A DNA stretch of 30,159 nucleotides. It comes from JAVBMP01 sp031552195. GTDB lineage: Bacteria > Desulfobacterota > Desulfovibrionia > Desulfovibrionales > Desulfovibrionaceae. Location: assembly GCA_031552195.1 (NCBI GenBank), contig JAVBMT010000035.1, positions 1 through 30,159 on the forward strand, read 5' to 3'. The notes under the pieces are model-generated. The model was given only the letters and a program-made list of their open reading frames with translations, did no database searches and was not told the origin of the DNA. The position numbers and the translations under genes were made by a program. Positions 14,806 to 22,193 of this stretch are shown here, piece after piece (the stretch's first letter is position 1; every line of letters starts with the position of its first letter).

Positions 14806-17316
14806 TTGGCTGAAAATAATGAAAATAACGGCTCCGGCCCGCGTATAAGCATTTCCGTGGTTTCCCCCCCGCCCGGGCCGAGGCGTTTGCCTTTTATGCC
14901 CCTGCGGGAGGTTGTGGTGTTCCCCGGGGCTGTGAGTTCGCTTTTTGTCGGGCGCGATCTTTCCATACGCGCCATTGAAACGGCCATAGCGGAATATGAC
15001 CGGAAAATTTTCCTGGTTCTGCAAAAAGACCCGGAGCAGGAAAAACCCAGTCTTGAAGAACTTTACAAAATAGGCACGGTCAGCCGCATCTTGCAATTGC
15101 TCCGCCTGCCGGACGGCACTGTGAAGGTGCTGTTCGAGGGCCTTCACCGCGCCGCCTGCGAAGAACTGTACAACAAGGAGCACCAGGTTGAGGGTCTCCC
15201 CGCGGGGCCGATTCAGATGGCCTTGGCCACACCCTACGGAGAACCGGATAAAAGCGACCCGGAAGGCGAGATTTACATGCGCGCCCTGGCGGAAACGCTT
15301 GACGAGTACGGCAAGCTGAACAAGCGCCTTACCCCGGAGATCATCCAGGGCATAAGCGCGCTGACCACACCCGGGCAAATGGCCGACGTGGCCGCTTCGC
15401 ACTCCCGCTTTGATTACGCCCGCAAGCAGGAAATTCTGGAAATAGCCAAGCCCATGCGGCGCATCGAAAAAGTGCTGGAGTTCATGCAAAGCGAGCTGGC
15501 CGCTTCTTCTTCCGATAAAAACATCCGCAACCGCGTCAAGGTGCAGATGGAACGCAACCAGCGCGAATATTACCTTAGCGAGCAGATCAAGGCCATTAAC
15601 AAGGAAATGGGCCGCGACGAAGACCCGCAGGCCGAACTGGCGGAACTGGAGAAAAGGCTTCAGGAAAAGCCTCTCAGCGCCGAAGCCAGAGAAAAAGGCC
15701 TGCGCGAAATCAAAAAATTGCGCCAAATGTCTCCTTCCTCGGCGGAGTACACGGTTATCCGAAACTATGTGGACTGGATACTGGACCTGCCCTGGAACGT
15801 TCTCAAAGAAACGGACATTGACATCGAGCACGCCCGCTCCGTTCTGGATAAAGACCACTTCGGCCTGGAAAAACCCAAAGAGCGCATTCTGGAATACCTG
15901 GCCGTGCAAAAACTCTCGAACAAGCTGAAAGGGCCGATTCTTTGCCTGGTCGGTCCCCCTGGCGTGGGCAAGACCTCTTTGGCCAAATCCGTGGCCTCGG
16001 CCACCGGGCGCGAGTTTGTGCGCCTTTCGCTCGGCGGGGTGCGCGACGAGGCGGAAATACGCGGGCACCGCCGCACATACGTTGGAGCCTTGCCGGGAAA
16101 AATCATCCAATCCCTTAAAAAGGTCAAATATAATAACCCGTTGTTCTGCCTGGACGAAATAGACAAAATGACGGCGGACTTCAGGGGAGACCCTTCGGCG
16201 GCGTTGCTGGAGGCCTTGGACCCTGAGCAGAATTGCAGCTTCGGCGATCATTATCTTGACCTTGATTACGATCTTTCGCAGGTGTTTTTCATCACCACGG
16301 CCAACAGCCTGCACAGCATTCCGCTTCCTTTGCAGGACCGCATGGAAATAATCCAGCTCTCCGGCTATCTTGAAACGGAAAAACGCCATATCGCGCGTGA
16401 TTTTCTGCTTCCCAAACAGCTGGAGGCCAACGGCCTGAAACCGGAAAATCTGCGCCTTTCGGAAAACGCCCTGCTGGAAATCATCCGCTCTTATACGAGA
16501 GAAGCCGGAGTGCGAAGCCTTGAGCGGGCAATCGCCAAGGTCTGCCGCAAGGCGGCCATGCGCATAGTGGAGAAAAACGACAGGGAAATGCAGGTCGCGG
16601 TCAGCAACCAGACCCTCGGGCAGTTCCTCGGCGTCAAGAAATACCGGCATGGAGAAAAGGAACTCGGCCCGCAAATAGGCGTTTGCACCGGCCTGGCCTA
16701 TACCGATATGGGTGGAGAAATCCTGCTGGTTGAGACCGCCCTGATGCCGGGAACAGGCAAGGTGAGCATTACCGGCAAGCTTGGCGAGGTAATGACGGAA
16801 TCGGCCCAGGCCGCTTTATCCTACGTGCGCTCCCGCTCCGGAATTTTGGGTCTTAAACCCAACTTCAGCCAGGAAATAGACATTCACGTCCATGTGCCGG
16901 AGGGGGCAACCCCGAAAGACGGCCCTTCCGCCGGCATAACCCTGGCCACCTCGCTGGTTTCCGCCATGCTCGGCATTCCGGTGCGCAACGACATCGCCAT
17001 GACCGGCGAAATAACCCTGCGCGGCCGCGTTCTTCCCATCGGCGGGCTGCGGGAGAAATTGCTGGCCGCCCACCGGGCCGGAATCACCACGGTTCTGGTG
17101 CCTAAAGACAATGAGAAAGACCTGAAGGACGTTCCGCGTGAAATTTTGAACGGCTTGGAGATAGTGCTGGTCGAGCATGTTGACGAAGTGTTGCCGCGCG
17201 CCCTTGCCGCTGGCGCGGAAGAAATTTTCTCTTCCTGCCAGGATAGCGCGCCTCTGTGCCTTTCCTTGAAGCGCGGCGGGCATCACACGGGTGAAAGCCC
17301 GGCCAAGGCGCAATAG
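14806..17316 (+). CDS. lon: ATP-dependent protease Lon
   Basis: Lon unfolds and degrades misfolded and regulatory proteins in the cytosol as a ring of identical subunits. I chose TTG 14806 as the start: GGAG ends 7 nt upstream, whereas the longer frame (TTG 14761) has no such site. The 836-residue product has an N-terminal substrate-binding domain (from about LPFMPLREVVVFPG), a coiled linker, the AAA+ module with Walker A GPPGVGKT (383-390) and Walker B LFCLDEIDKM, and a C-terminal serine-lysine protease. S708 in PKDGPSAG and K751 in GGLREK form the dyad, with the same 43-residue spacing as in E. coli. A C-terminal tail of about 30 residues follows the protease domain. No heat-shock promoter or CIRCE element was recognised. 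Confidence 0.96.
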   Translation: MAENNENNGSGPRISISVVSPPPGPRRLPFMPLREVVVFPGAVSSLFVGRDLSIRAIETAIAEYDRKIFLVLQKDPEQEKPSLEELYKIGTVSRILQLLRLPDGTVKVLFEGLHRAACEELYNKEHQVEGLPAGPIQMALATPYGEPDKSDPEGEIYMRALAETLDEYGKLNKRLTPEIIQGISALTTPGQMADVAASHSRFDYARKQEILEIAKPMRRIEKVLEFMQSELAASSSDKNIRNRVKVQMERNQREYYLSEQIKAINKEMGRDEDPQAELAELEKRLQEKPLSAEAREKGLREIKKLRQMSPSSAEYTVIRNYVDWILDLPWNVLKETDIDIEHARSVLDKDHFGLEKPKERILEYLAVQKLSNKLKGPILCLVGPPGVGKTSLAKSVASATGREFVRLSLGGVRDEAEIRGHRRTYVGALPGKIIQSLKKVKYNNPLFCLDEIDKMTADFRGDPSAALLEALDPEQNCSFGDHYLDLDYDLSQVFFITTANSLHSIPLPLQDRMEIIQLSGYLETEKRHIARDFLLPKQLEANGLKPENLRLSENALLEIIRSYTREAGVRSLERAIAKVCRKAAMRIVEKNDREMQVAVSNQTLGQFLGVKKYRHGEKELGPQIGVCTGLAYTDMGGEILLVETALMPGTGKVSITGKLGEVMTESAQAALSYVRSRSGILGLKPNFSQEIDIHVHVPEGATPKDGPSAGITLATSLVSAMLGIPVRNDIAMTGEITLRGRVLPIGGLREKLLAAHRAGITTVLVPKDNEKDLKDVPREILNGLEIVLVEHVDEVLPRALAAGAEEIFSSCQDSAPLCLSLKRGGHHTGESPAKAQ

Positions 17317-17362
17317 GGCCACGCACGGGCGGCCTACCCTCTCAAAAAGCAAAGGTACGCGT

Positions 17363-18751
17363 ATGGATTTTTCTTGCTTCAAGGCCTATGACATACGGGG
17401 CAGGGTTCCGGAAGACCTGGACGAAGACCTTTGCCATGACCTCGGGCTGGTGTTCGCCCGCGAGTTTCAGACCGGCAGAGTGGTGGTCGGAATGGATGTG
17501 CGCCTTTCCGGGCCTTCCTTGGCAGCGGCCCTGAGCGAAGGTCTGCGCAAGGGCGGGGCTGACGTCACAAGCATCGGGGTTTGCGGTTCGGAAGAAGTAT
17601 ATTACGCCACGGCGAGCAAAGGGTTCGACGGCGGCATTATGGTCACGGCCAGCCACAACCCCCAAGGCTACAACGGCCTCAAGCTGGTCCGGGCCGGGGC
17701 CGGGCCGGTAAGCGGAGATTCCGGGCTGTTCGCCCTGCGCGATAAAATCATCAAGCTGCGCAAAGACGGAGCCGCCAGCCTTTGGGGGGCGGAACAGCCG
17801 GCCAGAGGCGGTTTTTCCGAAGAATCTTACCGCGCCGATTACCTGGATTTCATGCTCGGGCTGATTGATCCGAAAAAACTCAAGCCGTTCAAGATAGCGG
17901 CGAACACCGGAAACGGCTGCGCCGGCCCGGTTGTTGAAGCTTTGGCGCGCCGGCTTCCGGGCGAGCTGATTCTCGTCAACGGCGAACCTGACGGAACTTT
18001 CCCGAACGGAATTCCCAACCCCCTGCTTCCGGAATGCCGCGCCGACACGGCGAACGCCGTGCGCAAGCACAAGGCTGATTTCGGCCTGGCCTGGGACGGA
18101 GATTTCGACCGTTGCTTCTTTTACGATGCGGACGGGAATTTCATTGAAAGCTACTATATCGTCGGGCTGATGGCCAAAACCCTTCTGGCTGAACACCCCG
18201 GCGAAAAAATCCTGCACGACACGCGCCTGATCTGGAACACAATTGAAATGGTGCGCGAGGCCGGCGGGATACCGGTTGAACATAAAACCGGCCACGCCTT
18301 CATGAAGGAAAAATTGCGGCTGGAAAACGCCCTGTATGGCGGAGAAATGAGCGCCCACCATTATTTCAGGCAGTTTCACTGCTGCGACAGCGGCATTTTG
18401 CCATGGCTCAAACTGGCGGAACTTTTAAGTTCAAGCGGGAAAACCCTGCGGGAACTGGTGGAAAACCGAATGCGCGCCTATCCTTGCAGCGGCGAGATAA
18501 ACCGCTCGGTTGCCGACGCCGCCGACGCCACCCGCGCGGTAAGGGATCATTTTAAAAATGAGATCAGCTCCGAGCATTACCTCGACGGTCTTTCCATAGA
18601 CTGCGGCAACTGGCGCTGCAACTTGCGCAGTTCGAACACCGAGCCTTTGCTGCGCCTGAATGTTGAATCGCGCGGCGACCAGGCCCTTATGGAAGAAAAA
18701 TGCGCCGAAGCCTTGCGCGTTATCGACAAATTCAGCGGAAACGGCTCTTAA
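17363..18751 (+). CDS. Phosphomannomutase/phosphoglucomutase
   Basis: Interconverts mannose-6-phosphate and mannose-1-phosphate (often glucose phosphates too) using a phosphoserine. The frame is open upstream into lon, but ATG 17363 matches the family N-terminus (FKAYDIRG) and has AAAGGT upstream. The 462-residue product shows the four expected features in order: the active-site loop TASHNPQGYNG with S97, the magnesium loop DGDFDR (245-250), the sugar-binding loop GGEMSAHHYF, and the C-terminal phosphate-binding segment RSSNTEPLLRLN. It resembles AlgC/ManB. It lies 46 nt after lon and 55 nt before the guanylyltransferase gene, with which it forms the two-step route from mannose-6-phosphate to GDP-mannose. 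Confidence 0.93.
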   Translation: MDFSCFKAYDIRGRVPEDLDEDLCHDLGLVFAREFQTGRVVVGMDVRLSGPSLAAALSEGLRKGGADVTSIGVCGSEEVYYATASKGFDGGIMVTASHNPQGYNGLKLVRAGAGPVSGDSGLFALRDKIIKLRKDGAASLWGAEQPARGGFSEESYRADYLDFMLGLIDPKKLKPFKIAANTGNGCAGPVVEALARRLPGELILVNGEPDGTFPNGIPNPLLPECRADTANAVRKHKADFGLAWDGDFDRCFFYDADGNFIESYYIVGLMAKTLLAEHPGEKILHDTRLIWNTIEMVREAGGIPVEHKTGHAFMKEKLRLENALYGGEMSAHHYFRQFHCCDSGILPWLKLAELLSSSGKTLRELVENRMRAYPCSGEINRSVADAADATRAVRDHFKNEISSEHYLDGLSIDCGNWRCNLRSSNTEPLLRLNVESRGDQALMEEKCAEALRVIDKFSGNGS

Positions 18752-18806
18752 ACTATTTTAATTGATAATTATCCTTTTTTAATATCTTTTTCAGGAGTAA
18801 TGACGC

Positions 18807-20213
18807 ATGTTGCGCCCTGTGATTTTGTGCGGCGGAAGCGGAACCCGGCTGTGGCCGCTTTCGCGTGGGCTATATCCCAAACAGTTTATGGACATCGGCG
18901 GTGAAACAATTTTCGGCAAAACCCTTGACCGGGTGGCCGCGTTGCCTGACGCCGGGCGGCCCATCATCGTCTGCAATGAAGAGCACCGCTTTCTTGCCGC
19001 CGCGATTTTACAGGAAAAAGGCATGCAGGCCGACATACTCCTTGAACCCCTGGCCAGGAACACCGCCCCGGCCATCGCGGTAGCGGCCTTTGCGGCCAAA
19101 GAGGAAGCCGAAGACGTCCTTTTGCTGGTTTTGCCTTCCGATCACGTTATCGAACCGGTCAAGGCCTTCGCCGACTGCGTGGCCACAGCCGCCAAAGCGG
19201 CGGCCGAAGGGGCGCTGGTCACTTTCGGCGTGACGCCCAGCGGGCTGGAAACCGGCTACGGCTATATAAAACAAGGCCTGAAGCAGTCTGAAGACGTTTA
19301 CAAGGTGGCTCGTTTTGTGGAAAAACCCACTCGCGAAAAAGCCGTGCAAATGTTGCAGGAAGGCGGATACACCTGGAACAGCGGCATGTTTCTTTTTCAG
19401 GCCTCCGCTTATCTGGCTGAACTTGAAAAATTCTCTCCTGAAATTTACAGCCATTGCGCGGCGGCCTGGGGCGGCCACAGCCAGGATTTCGACTTTATAC
19501 GCCTGGGCGGCGAGTTCAAAACCTGCCCGTCCGATTCCATCGACTACGCGGTTATGGAGCGCACGGACCTGGCTTCCGTCGTGCCGCTCGCCGCGTCCTG
19601 GAGCGACCTCGGCTCCTGGCAGGCCTTTTATGAATGCGCCCAGCATGACGCGAACGAAAACGCCTGCGTCGGCGACGTGCTGGCGGTTGACAGCAGCGGC
19701 TGCTACGTGCATGCGGCCAGCCGCCTTGTAAGCGTTCTTGGCGTGAAAGACCTGTGCGTTATCGAAACGCCTGACGCGGTGCTCGTGCTTGACAGGGAAC
19801 GCAGCCAGGAAGTGAAGGGGGTTTTGGAACGCCTGAAAAAACAGGGGCGGGCGGAAACGGATACTCACCTGCTGGTGCACCGCCCCTGGGGAACTTATGA
19901 AACACTCGTCCTGGCCGGGCAGTTTCAGGTCAAGCGCATTATTGTAAAGCCGGGCAGTTCGCTTTCGCTGCAAAAACACCATCACCGCGCCGAACACTGG
20001 GTTGTGGTGCGCGGCACCGCAAACGTTTTTATTGACGGCAAAGAGCTTACCCTCAGCGAAGACATGTCAACCTACATACCGCTCGGCGTAAAGCACCGTC
20101 TGAGCAACCCCGGCCGCATTCCGCTGGAAATTATCGAAATCCAGACCGGTTCATACCTGGGGGAAGACGACATCGTGCGCTTTGACGACATTTACGGCAG
20201 AAACCTGCCGTAA
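18807..20213 (+). CDS. Mannose-1-phosphate guanylyltransferase / mannose-6-phosphate isomerase
   Basis: A bifunctional type II enzyme of GDP-mannose synthesis. Residues 1 to about 285 form the nucleotidyltransferase domain with the signature LCGGSGTRLWPLSR (7-20) and the mannose-1-phosphate loop FVEKPTREKA. From about residue 350 a cupin domain follows (HRPWGTYETL, QVKRIIVKPG, the metal-binding HHHRAEHWVVVRGTA and a C-terminal IEIQTGSYLGEDDIVRFDD), which carries the phosphomannose isomerase activity. At 468 residues it is of normal ManC/AlgA length. CAGGAG precedes the ATG. Together with the preceding phosphomannomutase it can take fructose-6-phosphate all the way to GDP-mannose, used for lipopolysaccharide or exopolysaccharide. 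No glycosyltransferases are seen nearby. Confidence 0.94.
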   Translation: MLRPVILCGGSGTRLWPLSRGLYPKQFMDIGGETIFGKTLDRVAALPDAGRPIIVCNEEHRFLAAAILQEKGMQADILLEPLARNTAPAIAVAAFAAKEEAEDVLLLVLPSDHVIEPVKAFADCVATAAKAAAEGALVTFGVTPSGLETGYGYIKQGLKQSEDVYKVARFVEKPTREKAVQMLQEGGYTWNSGMFLFQASAYLAELEKFSPEIYSHCAAAWGGHSQDFDFIRLGGEFKTCPSDSIDYAVMERTDLASVVPLAASWSDLGSWQAFYECAQHDANENACVGDVLAVDSSGCYVHAASRLVSVLGVKDLCVIETPDAVLVLDRERSQEVKGVLERLKKQGRAETDTHLLVHRPWGTYETLVLAGQFQVKRIIVKPGSSLSLQKHHHRAEHWVVVRGTANVFIDGKELTLSEDMSTYIPLGVKHRLSNPGRIPLEIIEIQTGSYLGEDDIVRFDDIYGRNLP

Positions 20214-20238
20214 AGCGCGAGAAAGCAGTATGCGCCGT

Positions 20239-20258
20239 AACGGTCCCACTGGGCCGTT
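20239..20258 (+). other. Hairpin after the guanylyltransferase gene
   Basis: An 8-bp stem with one G-T pair (20239-20246 with 20251-20258) and a 4-nt loop, about 25 nt after the stop codon. It lacks a T run, so if it terminates transcription it does so inefficiently. The rest of the gap to 20364 shows nothing I recognise. Confidence 0.35.
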
Positions 20259-20364
20259 CATGCCGAGAGAGGCTTGAACTAAAGCAAGGCGCGCCGCCCG
20301 CTTATTGTGGCGTATTCTCCGCACCGCCGAAACGGGTCGCCATTCCCGATATTCTTCATCCGCC

Positions 20365-22080
20365 CTAGGCGCCGGGGCAGCTCCAAAGCCCGCCCAAACG
20401 CGCTTGCAGGGCGTTTTTCTCTTTAATCCGCAAGCCGTCAAGTTCGTTCAGCAACGCGTCCACAGCCCGGGGAAGCTCCGCCAGGCTTTTGCTGTTATCC
20501 AGCCGCAAAGTGCAGGCCTTCATCTTTTTTTCCTCCGGCCACTGCCAGCTTTCCATCATGTCGAACATGGCGTCAGGCCAGCCGCGCGCCGCGCGCAGGC
20601 GCTCTCTTCGTATCCGCTGCGGGCAGTTTATTCCGGCGACAAGCAGCGGAGGGTTCGCCGGAAGTCCTTTCCGTTCGCGCGCATTATCATTGCCGGGCGG
20701 TTTGGAGTTTATGGAGGCGCTTTCAAAAAACAGAGGAATTTCAGCGATCATCGGTCCTTGTTCCGCGCCGTTTTCATGTTCCGCCCAAAAAAGCTCCAAT
20801 TTACGCATAACCATGGGGTGAACGGCGGCCTCAACCTCGCGCCGCAAGTTGCCGCTTTCGCACATGGCCGCGAACAGGGCCTTTTTGTCAACCGGCCCGG
20901 AGTCTTCAGGCACGAAGCGCTCGCCATAGCGGCCGCGCAGCATTTGCCAGCCCTCCGCCCCCCTTTCGTAAAGCCGCCTTACTTCCTCATCCGCACTGAA
21001 AACCGGTAGGCCGTGCTTGCGCAGCTCACCCAGCACCGCTGATTTGCCCGACCCAGGCAAACCGGTCAAAATAACGCGCGCCCGCCTGAAAGAGCAGGCC
21101 AGGGCCGCAAGCATGAAATCATCCGGCGGCGGCTGGCAAAAAGACATTTCCCAGGCTTCGGAAGCGGACGCGTCCGGGTGGCTGAAATTCAGGCGCCAGG
21201 CGTGCAGCATCTGCCGCGCAGCCCCGCATCCGCGCGGGCGCGTTCCCCCTTCGCCCTTACCGCCATAGACGGAATCTCCGATAATAGGGTGCCCGATATG
21301 GGCCAGATGCACCCTTATCTGATGGGTGCGGCCGGTATGGATGCGCACGGCCAGCAGGCTGAAACATCCCAGAGGGTCGGCGTAGAGGGTGCGATAGTCG
21401 GAAACCGCTTCGCGCCCGTTCTTGCTTACGGCCATTCTGGTTTTGTTCGTGGGGTGGCGGTCAATAGGCTCGGCAATGCGGCCGGCGGCCGGAGCGGGAA
21501 CGCCGTGCGCCAGGGCCAGATATTCCTTGCGCACCTTGCGCGCGGCGAAATCGGAGGCCAGACGCAGGCGAGTTTTTTCCGTCAGGGCCACCAGCAAAAG
21601 CCCGCTGGTGTCTTTATCCAGGCGGTGGACGATGCCGGGCCTTTCTCCCTCTTGCGCGGCCAGTTCCGGAAAATGGGCCAGAAGCCTGTGCACCAGCGTT
21701 CCTTCCGGACAACTCGGGCAAGGGTGCACGGTAAGGCCGCAAGGCTTGTTGATCACCAGCAGCGAAGAATCCCTGTGCAGCACCTCAAGCGCGCCATCTT
21801 CCGCCCTCAAGGCGTTCCGCGCCTCAGGCAGGCATACTGAAACTTCAGTTTCCCGCCCCGCCGGAAAAGGCAGGGGCGTTTTAGGACTGAGGCAGGGTTT
21901 TCCATTGAGCAGCACCCGCCCGTCCTGAATAATTTTTTTTATCTTTTCCCTTGAAAGGCCTTCTTCTTTCAGTTCCCGGCTCAAGAAAACATCCAGCCTT
22001 TCCCCGCCCGCCGAAACGGGAACGGTGAAAATACGAATCCCGCCAGGGCGGGCCGCGCAAGCCTGTTCCGCTTTATTCAT
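20365..22080 (-). CDS. Fused RluD-type 23S rRNA pseudouridine synthase and dephospho-CoA kinase
   Basis: One 571-residue reading frame encodes two unrelated enzymes. The N-terminal half has an S4 RNA-binding domain (about 22-77) and an RluA/RluD pseudouridine synthase with the catalytic aspartate D155 in HRLDKDTSG and the HTGRTHQIRVH stretch. From about residue 334 a CoaE domain follows, with P-loop GLPGSGKS (340-347) and VHPMV; it would phosphorylate dephospho-CoA in the last step of CoA synthesis. Compared with E. coli CoaE, D31 is replaced by S (SADEE) while D33 is kept, and there is an insert of roughly 20 residues (SINSKPPGNDNARERKG region). A GTG at 22089 is an alternative start. I recall this fusion being annotated in Desulfovibrio, so it supports the taxonomic guess. 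Confidence 0.9.
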   Translation of the reverse strand: MNKAEQACAARPGGIRIFTVPVSAGGERLDVFLSRELKEEGLSREKIKKIIQDGRVLLNGKPCLSPKTPLPFPAGRETEVSVCLPEARNALRAEDGALEVLHRDSSLLVINKPCGLTVHPCPSCPEGTLVHRLLAHFPELAAQEGERPGIVHRLDKDTSGLLLVALTEKTRLRLASDFAARKVRKEYLALAHGVPAPAAGRIAEPIDRHPTNKTRMAVSKNGREAVSDYRTLYADPLGCFSLLAVRIHTGRTHQIRVHLAHIGHPIIGDSVYGGKGEGGTRPRGCGAARQMLHAWRLNFSHPDASASEAWEMSFCQPPPDDFMLAALACSFRRARVILTGLPGSGKSAVLGELRKHGLPVFSADEEVRRLYERGAEGWQMLRGRYGERFVPEDSGPVDKKALFAAMCESGNLRREVEAAVHPMVMRKLELFWAEHENGAEQGPMIAEIPLFFESASINSKPPGNDNARERKGLPANPPLLVAGINCPQRIRRERLRAARGWPDAMFDMMESWQWPEEKKMKACTLRLDNSKSLAELPRAVDALLNELDGLRIKEKNALQARLGGLWSCPGA

Positions 22081-22101
22081 GCTATTCACTTTTGATGAAA
22101 T

Positions 22102-22144
22102 TATTGCGCCTTGTGAAGGCCGTCAGCTTTCACAAGGCGCAATA
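22102..22144 (-). terminator. Strong hairpin after the chemoreceptor gene
   Basis: A perfect 16-bp inverted repeat (22102-22117 with 22129-22144) with an 11-nt loop. On the minus strand it lies 49 nt after the chemoreceptor stop and 21 nt before the RluD-CoaE start, followed by only a short T-containing stretch (aataattt). It may terminate the chemoreceptor message or act on the following gene. Confidence 0.5.
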
Positions 22145-22193
22145 TACAATGCCGTTATCTTTGCCGCAATGCCCAGAAGGGCAAAGGGAATTA

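Noticed and set aside
14752..16674. Long open frame (640 codons) on the minus strand opposite lon
   Set aside because: It is antisense to a certain lon gene, its composition is odd (rich in F, R, H and A) and it matches no family; a GC-rich shadow frame.
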